Shown in pieces: positions 18,156 through 30,928 of a DNA stretch of 64,000 bases; position 1 is the stretch's first letter, and every line of letters starts with the position of its first letter. Source of the stretch: Xestospongia muta (Eukaryota > Porifera > Demospongiae > Haplosclerida > Petrosiidae); assembly GCA_963693285.1 (NCBI GenBank), contig OY848922.1, positions 8,048,923 through 8,112,922 on the forward strand, read 5' to 3'. The notes beneath the pieces are model-generated. The model was given only the letters and a program-made list of their open reading frames with translations, ran no database searches and was not told where the DNA came from. The position numbers were made by a program, and so were the translations under genes.

Positions 18156-20401
18156 ATGTCTTGTACTAGTAGTAGTGCTGCTAGTGGTCCTCTTAAACAT
18201 GTAAGTAGTATATTATTGATAGGATTTGATATGACTGTCTACACACTTAGGCTAATTTGAGTTCTACTTGTTGTCTAAAATGTAGTCAACCTTATCGTGA
18301 TCCTCGTATGCTGTCTTGTTGTCACTCCTTCTGTACTCAATGTATCCAGTCTCTTATCAATGAAAGTACTGGAACTGACTCCATCACTTGTCCATCTTGT
18401 CACCAGACTACACCAGTACCTAAAGGAGGAGTTATTTCTCTCTCTCGTAACCTTCATCTCATCAACAAGCAAAGTGACATTTTTAGCAAGATCAGTTCTA
18501 ACCCTCCTCCTCCATGTGACTCATGCGGTGAAGATATTTCAGTAGCATACTGTACTGAATGTACAGATCTCTTATGTAAGGATTGCTGGAATGGTCACCA
18601 AAAAGTACGATTAACTCGTAAACACTCTTCATTCACTCTGGAAGAAGCTCAAACTATGTCTCGAGACAAGTTAACTGAACTAATTCCATCTTTTATCCAT
18701 ACCTGTCAAGATCACACTGACCAGCAACTAAAGTACTATTGTCAACAATGTATTATTCCAGTGTGCAGTGAATGTACCATCATCAATCACAAGGACCATC
18801 CTGTTACTGAGGTAAGTAAACAGGTAGACAGCAATAAGGCAACAGTTCATGAGAGCATACAAGGTTTCCAAGTAGCTCAACAACAACTTAAGAAAGTCTT
18901 GATATCAGGAGAAGAGATAAAGGAGAAGATCAAAGCTCGTAAAAATGAGATAGATACAATCATACATCAAAGATTTGCCACTCTTCAACAACTTTTACAT
19001 GAACATGAGGAGGCTCTGTTAGCTCAGAGTAGTGAGGTAGCTAATGCTAAAGAAGCTTGTCTCTGTCTTCAACTGGAGGGGGTCCGACATCTCTTAGAGA
19101 CAATAATTTATTGTGAGAGTCTTGCAACCAGTGCTGTAGGAGAGTACAATGATGTTGAGTTACTATCAGTTGCTCACACACTACAGACCAGAGCAAAGCA
19201 ACTACAACAAGAGTTCACTGAGACATCTCTTGAAGTATGTGAGTCACCAACTATATCAGTAGATATTAATACAGATGAACTAGCTACAAAGATAGCAAAT
19301 GTAGACATTACATTTAATGAGATATCTCCTAATAATACAACAGCAGTGGTACCTTTAAGTGTTAATATAGATAAAGAAACAACAGTTAAAGTAGTATCTA
19401 GAGATAGTAAAGGGAAGAAGTTATCTAAAGGAGGTGCACTAGTGAGTAGTAGACTTGTTCCAGTTAAAGAGAAAGGGACACCAGTTGAAGCTAAGAGCAC
19501 AGATTGTGGTGATGGTACTTACCTTATCTCCTTGACACCACAACAGTTAGGTGAACATAAACTCTTTCTTACTGTCAAGGGTCACTCTATTCAAGGTAGT
19601 CCCTTCAATATATTTGCTTCTCGAGATTACACTACTCTTAAGAAACCAGTACAAACTATTACTGGATTAAGTCATCCATACTTAATAGCATTTTCTAATA
19701 ACGGTGAGATGTATGTTACTAGTCTTAGTAATGACTGTATATATGTATATGACAGCAGTGGAAGACAGAAGACTACCATTGGTTCATGTGGAACTGGTCC
19801 TCTACAGTTTAATGGTCCCACTGGTATAGCTATTAATGGAGATATAATATATGTGGCAGATGATGGAGGAAATAGGATTCACAAGTTAACTTTAGGAGGA
19901 AAGTTTTTGAGTACATTTGGTAATAAAGGATCTGTTAAAAGACAAATCTTGCATCCCCGGGGTATATGTATTGGTCCTGATGGTAGGATATATGTTGCTG
20001 ATGCTGGTAATAGTCGTATTCAAGTATTTCATCATCATGATACTTTCTCTTATAGTATTAATTGTAAGTTAACATTTCCTTGTGGTATTTCTTTTGATGT
20101 CTCTGGTCACCTTCATGTGACTTGTAATAGCTCGAACATAGTTGCTGTCTTTACTCCAGAAGGTCAATATATTCGTCAGTATGGTCAGTCTTATCTTAAT
20201 AGACCATGTGGTATAGCTATTGATTCAGCTGGTAATTCACTTGTGGTAAACAATAGTGGAAATTCTCTTTCTATTTTTGATCCACATGGCAATTATATCC
20301 ATTCAATAGAAGGGTTCAAGTATCCAGTAGGAGTAGCAGTGGCTTCTAATGGATCAGTGTGGGTATCTGATACAGATAACCATAGACTAGTTAAATATTG
20401 A
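18156..20401 (+). CDS. TRIM-NHL E3 ubiquitin ligase, copy B
   Basis: Same two-exon structure as copy A: exon 1 18156-18200, 50-nt intron, exon 2 18251-20401; 731 aa. The RING (CCLKC...CCHSFC...CPSC), two B-boxes, coiled coil, filamin repeat and NHL propeller are intact and uninterrupted. The first B-box region differs from A and C (TDLLCKDCWNGHQKVRL rather than NEVICKKCWTNHQ) and resembles the broken copy D. This patchwork suggests gene conversion or recombination between copies. The NHL blades are the other region of clear divergence, as expected if the propeller defines targets. Confidence 0.92.
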
Positions 20402-21414
20402 TAACTATATACACACTATTACTATTATATGTAAACATTTTGTAGATTTAACACAACTACTTTAATTGTCTTATTTAATATGGAGAACTAGTATATATTT
20501 CTGTCTTTTATAACTAATTTATATTTTAAATGATTATTTAATTGAAGGTTATATTGTGGTTTAATAAACTGTCTTGAGTCGCAACTTCTATTACTACATT
20601 GTTAAGTCATTCATTGTTAGTAATACTTTCTGTATCACAAGAAGATATTTTCCAGCAGTACCAAATATTATATCTACCTCTTTATTGTTCAATATTAGTT
20701 CTATTGTACTATATCAACACAATCATTAATACCATATTAAAACAATTATTTAAAATTATATTCACTTTTACTAGTACTATATGTTTACAAATTTAGTTTC
20801 TACAAACAATCCAGTGGTTGTCAATAATTCATAATTACTTAATGATGTTTTGTAGTTATTAACTAATTGTAATATTGATGATGACTGTAATTAACAAGTA
20901 GAAAATATATATCACCATAGCAACATTACCACATTAACAATGTTGTTGTTAACAAATAATCTATATACTATATATACTATACTATATCTATGTAGTATGA
21001 AGTTATTATTATTATGATGTCATTATCATAACTATCACATGATCTGATCTCTTTATTGTTTACATGTTTTATTAAAAATATGTTGCTTTTATTATTGAAT
21101 AAAGTACTTTCAAACAAAACTTAAGATGGCAACTATAAAATCTAAAATGTTGTTGTTCAACAGCTTCGGTAAATTTATCCTCATAGTCATTGTATTGAGA
21201 TTTTCTTGTACTTTGTCTACTGTTTTAAAATGACATCATAACATTTAATACATTTCTGTTTGTCTTCAAACTGTTACATTACAGTACAACACTGTATTAC
21301 ACTGATTGTTCTTTGTGTCAAATGTTAGATCATTTTATTATATTAAAATACTGTATTGTCACTTTGTTCAGTTTCTATGATATCATGTGACAAGTTGTCT
21401 CATTTCTTCAATAG
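20402..21414. other. Intergenic with an orphan TRIM-type promoter copy
   Basis: No gene seen. At 21,010-21,055 the TRIM upstream module (TGATGTCA then ATCATAACTATCACATGATC) is present, but no TRIM exon 1 follows. A dynein fragment follows about 350 bp later. Confidence 0.65.
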
Positions 21415-21981
21415 ATTATGTGATGAACAATTATCAAATCAAAGTCATTATGATTTTGGTCTACGTGCATTAAAGAGTGTACTAGTCAGTGCTGGTAATA
21501 TTAAAAGAGATCGTATACAACAACTTAAACAAGAACTAGCTGAACAAGGACGTACTCTTGATGAGACTACATTATCTGAACAACTTCATGAACAAGAGGT
21601 AAGTTAATTCTGTGTGTGTGTGTGTGTGTGTCTGTGTGAGAGAGGGAGAGTTGAGGATATCTGTGAACTCTCCATGACTTTGTGAATATAACCTCTTAAA
21701 TATACAATGAATAAATATTTTTATATTATTAACACGACAATTACAATTGTTATAATGTCATCTTTTTTTAGATCCTTATACAAAGTGTCTGTGAGACAAT
21801 GGTCCCTAAATTAGTAGCTGAAGATATTCCATTATTACATAGTCTATTGCAAGATGTGTTCCCTGGTGTACCATACAGGAGAGCTGAAATGAAGGCTTTA
21901 AGAAGAGAGATTGCTAATGTGTGTGGTGAACAGCATTTGGTGTTTGGAGATGAAAGTACTGGATCACAATGGGTTGAAAAA
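21415..21981 (+). pseudogene. Detached two-exon fragment of a dynein heavy chain
   Basis: Two consecutive exons (21415-21598 and 21772-21981) with proper AG and GTAAGT borders encode the stretch joining the AAA1 and AAA2 modules of cytoplasmic dynein 1 heavy chain. Clear matches are [18 protein letters not shown], then [18 protein letters not shown] and DVFPGV. The frame is open and the phases fit. No further dynein exon is seen on either side; TRIM-type sequence resumes at about 22,165. The real gene is on the opposite strand at 1-3,186 and its matching exons would lie left of the window. Retention of an intron shows a DNA-level copy, not retroposition. It is most likely a non-functional transduplicated fragment, although the frame has not decayed. 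Confidence 0.85.
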
Positions 21982-22907
21982 GTAAGTCAGTATATTATCA
22001 ATATACTATTAGGATATTCTTAGTATATTGTTAGTATACTCTTAGTATATTATTAGTATATTTTATGTAGTATATTGCTGATGTATTTTAGTGTGTTATT
22101 GTAAAGTGTCAATATAATATTGTTAGTATATTGTTAGTTGTATACTCAGTATACAACTAACAATATACTGAGTTAAAAAATCAAGTGGTATAGACTAATT
22201 TTCTACCCTTTTATGTAAGATTATTTAGAAGAATATATAAAATTAGAATTTCACTAAACAATAATTTATTATATACAATAATACTTATTGTATAGGCAAT
22301 AAATTGTGTATTATGTGTACTGTTTAAAATCCAGACACAAAACATTGTTTTTTATCCTTCTATTTATTATCCTCAAATTGCCTTAGAGAATGATTTTCAT
22401 GTTTATTAATATGTGATGTCTAATGTCACTGATGATGAGTACATAATGTACTCTCAATTTATTAATATATGATGTCTAATGTCACAGATGATGATGAGTA
22501 CATAATGTACTCTCAATACTATTAAAAATCAGTTAGTTATTTTAACAACTAACTTGTACTTTACATCAAATGACTAATGTTGTGAATTTCACACTGTACA
22601 ATTTGTTAGTATGTTATACTATTACTAAGTGACAAATTATATAGTAAGTAATTCACATGAATTTAGATTCCATACTAACCCACTCATATAAGCTAAAACT
22701 TAGTTGGTTAAAATCTATATTAAGTTTTATAGTGATATATACAACTGTTATTAATAAAATTGATACAATCTATGTGCTATTAAGTCACTATTACTATGAT
22801 GTCACTATCATAACTATCACCTGATCTGGTCTCCTGACCTTACCTCTGCTGTGTCTTCTATTTCTGACCTGTTCTTGAATTATTGTCTTTAATTTAATAT
22901 TTCAGTA
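21982..22907. other. Intergenic; 5' duplication unit of TRIM copy C
   Basis: About 22,165-22,907 repeats the 17,465-18,155 region nearly exactly, including the promoter module at 22,797. No independent gene seen. 22,020-22,160 is an AT-rich stretch of TATTGTTAGTATA-type repeats. Confidence 0.75.
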
Positions 22908-25165
22908 ATGTCTTGTACTACTAGTAGTGCTGCTAGTGGACCTCTTAAACATGTAAGTAGTATAATATTGATAGGATTTGATATGACTGTCTACACACTT
23001 AGGCTAATTTGAGTTCTACTTATTGTCTAAAATGTGGTCAACCTTATCATGATCCTCATATGCTGTCTTGTTGTCACTCCTTCTGTACTCCATGTATCCA
23101 GTCTCTTATCAATGAAGGTACTAGGACTAACACCCTCACTTGTCCATCTTGTCACCAGACTACACCAGTACCTACTGGTGGAGTTACCTCTCTCCCTCGT
23201 AATCTTCATCTCGTCAATAAACAAGGCCACATTCTTAACAAGATCACCTTTAATCCTCCTCCTCTATGTGACTCATGTAGTGAGGATACTTCAGTAGCAT
23301 ATTGTACTGAATGTAATGAAGTAATATGCAAGAAATGTTGGACAAATCATCAATTGTTAAGTATTACTCGCAGCCATGTTATCCAAAGCTTTGAAGATTT
23401 TAAGAAAATGAGCAGAGATGAACTAACTAAACTAATTCCATCTTTTATCCATACCTGTCAAGATCACAGTGAACAGCAATTAAAGTACTATTGTCAACAA
23501 TGTATTATTCCAGTGTGCATTGAATGTACCATCATCAACCACAAAGACCATCCTGTTACTGAGGTAAATAAACAGGTAGACAGCAATAAGGCAACAGTTT
23601 ATGAGAGCATACAAGGTTTCCAAGTAGCTCAACAACAGCTTAAGAAAGTCTTGATATCAGGAGAAGAGATAAAAAAGAAGATCAAAGTTTGTAAAAATGA
23701 GATAGATACAATCATACATCAAAGATTTGCCACTCTTCAACAACTTTTACATGAACGTGAGAAGGCTCTGTTAGCTCAGAGTAGTGAGGTAGCTAATGCT
23801 AAGGAGACTCGTCTTTCTCTTCAGCTGGAAATGATCCAACATCTCTTGGAGACAATGACCTACTGTGAGAGTCTTGTAACCAGTGCTATAGGAAAGTACA
23901 ATGATGTTGAGTTACTATCAGTTGCCCACACACTACAGACCAGAGCAAACCAACTACAAGAAAAATTCTCTGAGACATCTCTTGAAATATGTGAGTCACC
24001 AACTATATCAGTAGATATTAATACAGCTGAACTAGCTACAAAAATAGCAAATATTGACATTACATTTAATGAGATATCTCCTAATAATACAACAGCAGTG
24101 GTACCTTTAAGTACTCAAATCAAAAAAGAATTAAATGTTAAAGTAGTATCTAGAGGTAGTAAAGGGAAGAAGTTATCTAAAGGAGGTGCAATAGTGAGTG
24201 GTAGGCTTGTTCCAGTTAAAAAGAAAGAGACACCAATTGAAGCTAAGAGCACAGATTGTGGTGATGGTACTTACCTTGTCTCTTTATTACCACAGCAGTT
24301 AGGTGGACATACACTCTCTCTGACTATTAAAGACCAGTCTATAAAAGGTAGCCCATTCAATGTTTTTGTAGTCGCTTCTAAAGATTACACTATTCTCAAA
24401 AACTCAGTACAGACTATTAGTGGGATAAAGCACCCACGCTACATAGCTTTTTCTTCTAATGGTGATATGTTTGTTACTAGTAGTAGTAGCCAATGTATAC
24501 ATGTATATGACAGCAGTGGAAGACAGAAAACTATTATTGGTTCAAAAGGAACTGGTCCTCTACAGTTGAATAATCCCATGGGAATAGCTATTAATGGAGA
24601 TATAATGTATGTGGCAGAGATTGAAGAAAATAAGATTCACAAATTAACTTTAGAAGGAGAGTTTTTAGGTACCTTTGGTAGTAAAGGGTCTGGTAAAGGA
24701 CAATTTTCATATCCATGGGGTATATGTATTGGTCCTGATGGTAGGATATATGTTGCTGATAATGGTAATCATCGTATCCAGGTATTTCATAGTGATGGCA
24801 CTTTCTCTCATATTATTAACTGTAACATATCAAATAGAAGATATCCTTATGACCTTTCCTTTGATATCTCTGGTTACCTTCATGTGACTTGTGTCGCTAA
24901 CATAATCAATGTCTTCACTCCAAAAGGCCAATATGTTCGTCAGTATGGTCAGTTTTATCTCGATAATCCACATAGTATAGCTATTGATTCAGCTGGTAAT
25001 TCACTTGTGGTAAACAAAAGTGGAGATTCTCTTTCTATTTTTGATCCACTCAGCAATTATATCCACTCAATAGGAGGGTTCAAAAATCCAATAGGAGTGG
25101 CAGTGGCATCCAATGGATCAGTGTGGGTAGCTGATACATACAACAATAGACTAGTTAAATATTGA
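22908..25165 (+). CDS. TRIM-NHL E3 ubiquitin ligase, copy C
   Basis: Exon 1 22908-22952, 50-nt intron, exon 2 23003-25165; 735 aa. The domain order and length match copy A: RING, two B-boxes, coiled coil, filamin, NHL. Copy C is closest to A through the B-boxes, filamin repeat and first blades, then diverges in later blades. The RING has one unusual change: Gln to Pro just after the HSFC motif (HSFCTPC); the metal ligands are kept. The E-box of its upstream module is altered (CACCTG for CACATG). Confidence 0.92.
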
Positions 25166-25989
25166 TAACTATACATACTATTACTATTATATGTAAATAT
25201 TTTGTAGATCTAATACAACCACTTTAATTGTCTTATTTAATATTGAGTACTAGTTGCCAACAATTAGAGGCAACTAATCTGAACAGTACAACAAATTCTC
25301 ATCTTTATTTTACATAATTTATGTGTGTGTGTGTGTGGTTCAGTTACACTTAGGAATGCAATAATTGCTTTACCGGAAACCAGAACCACAGGTTTGTAAA
25401 TGCCCATGATCAGTTATATTTACACGGAAAACATTTCATCAATGTTGAGTGATGCAATGACTTGAATAAAGGAAAAACAGACATATTTAAAACAATTGAA
25501 AGATGTGTATAAGATGTCTAGAGCAGTGTGAAAGTGAATAAGATCAAAGACTAATTTAGAAGATAGGTATACAAAATTATGCTGCAAATAATAAAGCTTA
25601 CTTTACCCTGGACAGGCTAAAGAAGAGATCAAAGTCACATTTGTCATTAAATCTATTATTGTTATTATTATTATTATTACTATTTATGAAATTTGTCAGA
25701 CTAACTCTATAGTAACAAAGTATGTTTTGAAAAGAATCATTAGTAGCACATGGTCCAAAACAATCTTAGTGTGCTATATAAAAAAATTTATTCCAGTAAA
25801 CCAATTATTGTTATACAATGCAAGGAAATTCACTCTACATGTTAGCATTCTAATAAGGAAACCTTACATCACTTTATTACTAATGTCATTAATGTAACCA
25901 TCATATCATCTGATTTCCAGTCCTTCCTTTTACTGACCTGTCTTTTAGTTGATTTTCTTCTATTCTTTGAGTTATTGTTAATCTCAGTA
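25166..25989. other. Intergenic, no gene seen
   Basis: AT-rich with a short (GT)n run at about 25,322-25,336 and (TTA)n at about 25,660. Near 25,880-25,980 a diverged TRIM promoter-like stretch precedes the relic that follows. Confidence 0.6.
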
Positions 25990-26175
25990 ATGTCTTGTAC
26001 TAGTAGTAGTACTAGTGGACATCTTAAACATGTAAGTAGTATATTATTGATAGGATTACTTTCATTTTATCCACAAATAGGGTGACATTTTTAGCAAGAT
26101 GACCTCTAATCTTCCTCCTCTATGTGACTCATGCAGTGAGGATACTTCAGTAGCATGTTGTACTGAATGTAGTAA
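25990..26175 (+). pseudogene. TRIM-NHL 5' relic
   Basis: Exon 1 is recognisable (25990-26031, one Ser codon shorter than in the intact copies) with its GTAAGT donor and start of the short intron. The RING-coding part of exon 2 is missing; the sequence jumps to the first B-box region (ATGTGACTCATGCAGTGAGG, about 26,128) and breaks off. It cannot encode a RING ligase. Confidence 0.8.
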
Positions 26176-26447
26176 AATATTAAAAATCAATATATAGTGT
26201 AAAGTTGGCACTAATAAAATGGTACCACAAGCAAATACTGTATAATAACACTGCAACAATAGAAATAAGATATTATGTGATTGACTGATACAAAAAATTG
26301 ATTGAAGTCCTTATTTTCAACATCACTAGCTAGTAAAAATATTTTACTATTACTATGATGTCACACTATAATAACTGTCACATGATCTGTCTCCTATTCT
26401 TATATGCTTTCACTTATAATATCCATCGATTGTCTTTAATCTCAACA

Positions 26448-28473
26448 ATGTCTTGTACTAGTAGTAGTACTGCTAGTGGACCTCTTAAACATGTAAGTAG
26501 TATATTATTGATAGGATTTGATATGAATATCTACATACTTAGGCTAATTTGAGTTTTACCCGTTGTCTAAAATGTAATCAACCATATCGTGACCCTCGTA
26601 TGCTGTCTTGTTGTCACTCCTTCTGTACTCAATGTATCCAGTCTCTTATCACAGAATGTACTGGGAATAACACCCTCACTTGTCCCTCTTGTCACCAGAC
26701 CACACCAGTACCTAAAGGTGGAGTCACCTCTCTCCCTCGTAATCTTCGTCTCATTAATAAACAAAGTCACATTCTTAGCAAGATCACCTCTAATCCTCCT
26801 CCTATATGTGATTCATGTAATGAGGGTACTTCAGTAGCATACTGTACTGAATGTACAGATCTCCTCTGTAAGGAATGTTGGAATGCTCACAAAAAGCTTC
26901 GATTGTCTCGTACACACTCTTCTTTCACTCTTGATGAAGGCCATACTATGTCCAGAGACAAATTATTGAAGTAATTCCATCTTTTATCCATACCTGTCAA
27001 GATCACACTGACCAGCAATTAAAGTACTATTGTCAACGATGTATCATTCCAGTGTGTAGTGAATGTACTATCATCAACCACAAGGACCACCCTGTTACTG
27101 AGGTAAGTAAACAGGTAGACAGCAATAAGGCAACAGTTCATGAGAGCATACAAGGTTTCCAAGTAGCTCAACAACAACTTAAGAAAGTCTTGACATCAGG
27201 AGAGCAGATAAAAGAGAAGATCAAAGCTTGTAAAAAGGAGATAGATACAACCATACGTCAAACTTTTGTCACTCTTCATCAACGTTTACATGAGCGTGAG
27301 GAAGCTCTGTTAGCTCAGAGTAGTGAGGTAGCTAATGCTAAAGAGGCTCATCTCTCTCTTCAATTGGATGGTGTCCAGCATCTCTTGGAGGCAATGACCT
27401 ACTGTGAGAGTCTTGTAACCAGTGCTGTAGGAGAGTACAATGATGTTGAGTTACTATCAGTTGCCCACACACTACAGACCAGAGCAAAGCAACTACAACA
27501 AGAGTTCTCTGAGACCTCTCTTGAAGTATGTGAGTCACCAACTCTATCAGTAGATATCAATACAGATGAACTAGCTACAAAGATATCAAATGTCAACATT
27601 ACATTTAAGGAGCTTTCACTTTCTATGAAAAGTCAGTCTATTCAAGATATTCCCTTCAATGTCTCCATAGTTAGTTTACAAGAGTACTTGTACACTAAGT
27701 TCAAGAATCCAGTACAGACCATTACTGGAATAAGTTACCCACGTTACATAGCATTGTCTGATAATGGTGACATGTTTGCCACTAGTTATGGTGACCACTG
27801 TATATATGTATATGACAACAGTGGAAGACAGAAGACTACCATTGGCTCAAAGGGAACTGGTTCTCTACAGTTTAATTGTCCTACTGGAATAGCTATTAAT
27901 AAAGACATAATGTATGTGGCAGAGAAAGAGGGACATAGGATTGATACCTTTACTTTAGGAGGGAAGTTTTTAGGTACTATTGGCAATAAAGGGTCTGGTA
28001 ATGGTCAATTCTCATATCCCTGGGGTATATGTGTGGGCCCTGATGATAAGTTGTATGTTGTCGATACTAGTAACAATCGAATCCAGGTATTTCATCGTGA
28101 TGGTAGTTTTGCTCATGCAATTAATTGTAAAGTATCTGAAACCACATTTCCTGCTGGTATCGCTTTTGACTTCTCTGGTAACCTTCATGTGACTTGTGCT
28201 GGGTGTAATGTGGTCATTGTCTTTACTATAGATGGTCAATATGTTCGTCTGTATGGTGAGTCTTGTCTGAGTCGACCACGTGGTATAGCTATTGATTCGA
28301 GTGGTAATTCATTTGTAGCAAACAGTAATGGAAATTCTCTTTCTATCTTTGATCCAAGTGGCAATTATATCCACTCAATAGGAGGATTTAACTATCCAGT
28401 AGGAGTAGCAGTAACTTCCAATGGATCAGTGTGGGTAGCTGATTGGGGTAACAATAGACTGGTTAAGTACTAA
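26448..28473 (+). pseudogene. TRIM-NHL copy D, frameshifted and lacking the filamin repeat
   Basis: Exon 1 is 26448-26492, followed by the 50-nt intron and exon 2 from 26543. A one-base deletion near 26,966 relative to copies A-C puts a TAA stop at 26,972, after RING and first B-box (about 158 aa). The original frame reopens at once and stays open from about 26,976 to 28,473 through second B-box, coiled coil and all NHL blades. The filamin repeat is deleted almost completely between the coiled coil and the SQSIQDIPFN remnant. The long open 3' part implies a very recent break, a sequencing error, or use as a short RING/B-box protein. The promoter module at 26,356 is intact. Confidence 0.85.
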
Positions 28474-28696
28474 TGACTACATATTCTGTACTACTTTATA
28501 AACTGTTTTCTTCTTCCTTTTTGCAAGAAAATTATGTTTCTTAAAATAACTTTAATATGTAAAGTTTTAACAAATATTATATACATAATATATAATTAAT
28601 TAATAGAACAAGCATATCATGTCAGTGAGGTTTGTCAAAAGTATTTTTTGTCATTAATATAATTGATTCTTGACAGTTATTTAGTTATATTTAGTC

Positions 28697-30215
28697 AAGA
28701 AAGTCTTGACATCAGGAGAAGAGATGAAAGTGAAAATCAAAGCTCATAAAAATGAGATAGATAATACAATCATACATCAAACATTTACCACTCTTCATCA
28801 ACATTTACAACAATGTGAAGAGGCTCTGTTAGTTCAGAGTAGTGAGGTAGCTAATGCAAAAGAAGCTTGTCTCTGTCTTCAACTGGACAAGATCCAACAT
28901 CTCTTGGAGACAATGACCTAGTGTGAGAGTCTTGTAACCAGTGCTGTAGGAGAGTACAATGATGTTGAGTTACTATCAGTTGCTCACACACTACAGACCA
29001 GAGCAAAGCAACTACAACAAGCATTCTCTGAAATTTCTCTTGAAGTATGCGAGTCACCAACTATATCAGTAGATATTAATACAGATGAACTAGCTACAAA
29101 GATTGCAAATTTCGACATCACATTTAATGAGATATCTTTTAATAATACAACAGCAGTGGTACCTCTAAGTGCTTGTATAGAAAAAGAATTAAATGTTAAA
29201 GTAGTATCTAGAGATAGTAAAGGGAAGAAGTTATCTAAAGGAGGTGCACTAGTGAGTGGTAGACTTGTTCCAGTTGAAGAGAAAGGGACACCAATTGAAG
29301 CTAAGAGCACAGATTGTGGTGATGGTACTTACCTTGTCTCCTTGACACCACAAGCTCTCTCTTAATATCAAAGGTCAGTCTATCCAAGGTAGTCCCTTCA
29401 GTGTTTTTGTAGATGCTTCCCAAGACTATACTTCCCTCAAGAATCCAGTACTGACTATTAGTGGGATAAAGCACCCACACTACATAGCATTTTCTTCAGA
29501 TGGTGATGTGTTTGTTACTAGTAGTAGTAGCCAATGTATATATGTATATGACAGCAGTGGAAGACAGAAGACTACCATTGGTTCATATGGAACTGGTCCT
29601 CTACAGTTTAATAGTCCTTGTGGAATAGCTATTAATGAAGACATAATGTATGTGGTAGAGAATGGAGGAAATAGGATTCACAAGTTAACATTAGGAGGAA
29701 AGTTTTTAGGTACTTTTGGTAGTGAAGGGTCTTGTAAAGGACAATTCTCATTTCCCTGGGGTATATATATTGGTCCTGATGATAGGTTGTATGTTGTTGA
29801 TACTGGTAATGATCGTATCCAGGTATTTCATCATGATGATACTTTCTCTCATAGTATTGATTGTAAGAAATCAAGAGATGGTGTATTAAATTCTCGCAGT
29901 GTTTTTTTTGATTTTTCTGGTCACCTTCATGTGACTGGTTATAGTTCTAACACAGTTAGTGTCTTCACTCCGGAAGGTCAATATATTTGTCAGTATGGTC
30001 AGTGTTATCTTAATGGACCATGTGGTATAGCTATTGATTCAACTGGTAATTCACTCGTGGTAAACAATAAAGGAAAGTCTCTTTCTATTTTCAATCCATA
30101 TGGGAATTATATCCACTCAATAGGAGACTTCTACAATCCAGTAGGAGTAGCAGTGGCTTCCAATGGATCAGTGTGTGTAACTGATAGTATTAACAATAGA
30201 CTAGTTAAATATTGA
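28697..30215 (+). pseudogene. TRIM-NHL 3' fragment, copy F
   Basis: The sequence starts abruptly in the coiled coil (KKVLTSGEEMK-like) with no RING, B-boxes or exon 1. A TAG interrupts the coiled coil at 28,919, and a deletion at the end of the filamin repeat (about 29,352) shifts the frame. The NHL region from 29,508 to 30,215 is open. It is a 5'-truncated, twice-broken copy. Confidence 0.88.
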
Positions 30216-30928
30216 TAACTACACACACTATTACAAAATTATATAGTCATTTTATTTCCATTTATACATGTTTTGTAAATATCTGATTAAAATGTGTACA
30301 GTTGATTAATGAAACCTCAAGCACAGAGCCTATTGCATTGAATCAAGAAATGTAATATTATGTTTTCTAAGTTAGTTATTGTAGTGTTATGACAAGATGT
30401 CATATGACATTCAAACTACAGATGAGGCAAGTGACATCACAACATTTAGGAACTGAGAACGTCACTCACAAGCTCCTGTAGTACTATGTTGATGGACTGG
30501 CTTCACTTTGTTTTTTTAATGATATAAATATCAAGGACCAATCAATTACAAGAGATGGATAGTGTCATTAGCCATCTTCAATTTCCTTTAGTAAATCATT
30601 TTAAAGAAAATGATTATTTTGACACTATACACTTATTACTTTATATGGCATGTTCTGGCAGTAATGACATAATATAAACTTGCTATTTGGTTGTAGGTTG
30701 AACTTTTGGTATATACTAGGCTATTTTGACAGGATATCAATGCCAAATAATGGCCATGATCTATCAAACATACCTTATAAGACAGCATATGGACACCCCC
30801 ATTATGCATAAGTCAGCCAATAAAAATGTTAAAGGGATATTTTTGACTAGATATCAACCCACACTTTTTACTATATATAATGTACTTGAGTTTGTACATT
30901 GGAGTAGTTAGTAAACCACAAGTGAAAG
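30216..30928. other. Intergenic, no gene seen
   Basis: AT-rich separator between the TRIM array and the receptor cluster. No repeat, RNA gene or convincing exon recognised. Confidence 0.6.

Noticed and set aside
19174..19500. 108-codon minus-strand frame repeated in other TRIM copies
   Set aside because: Antisense shadow conserved only because the TRIM filamin/coiled-coil coding strand is conserved.
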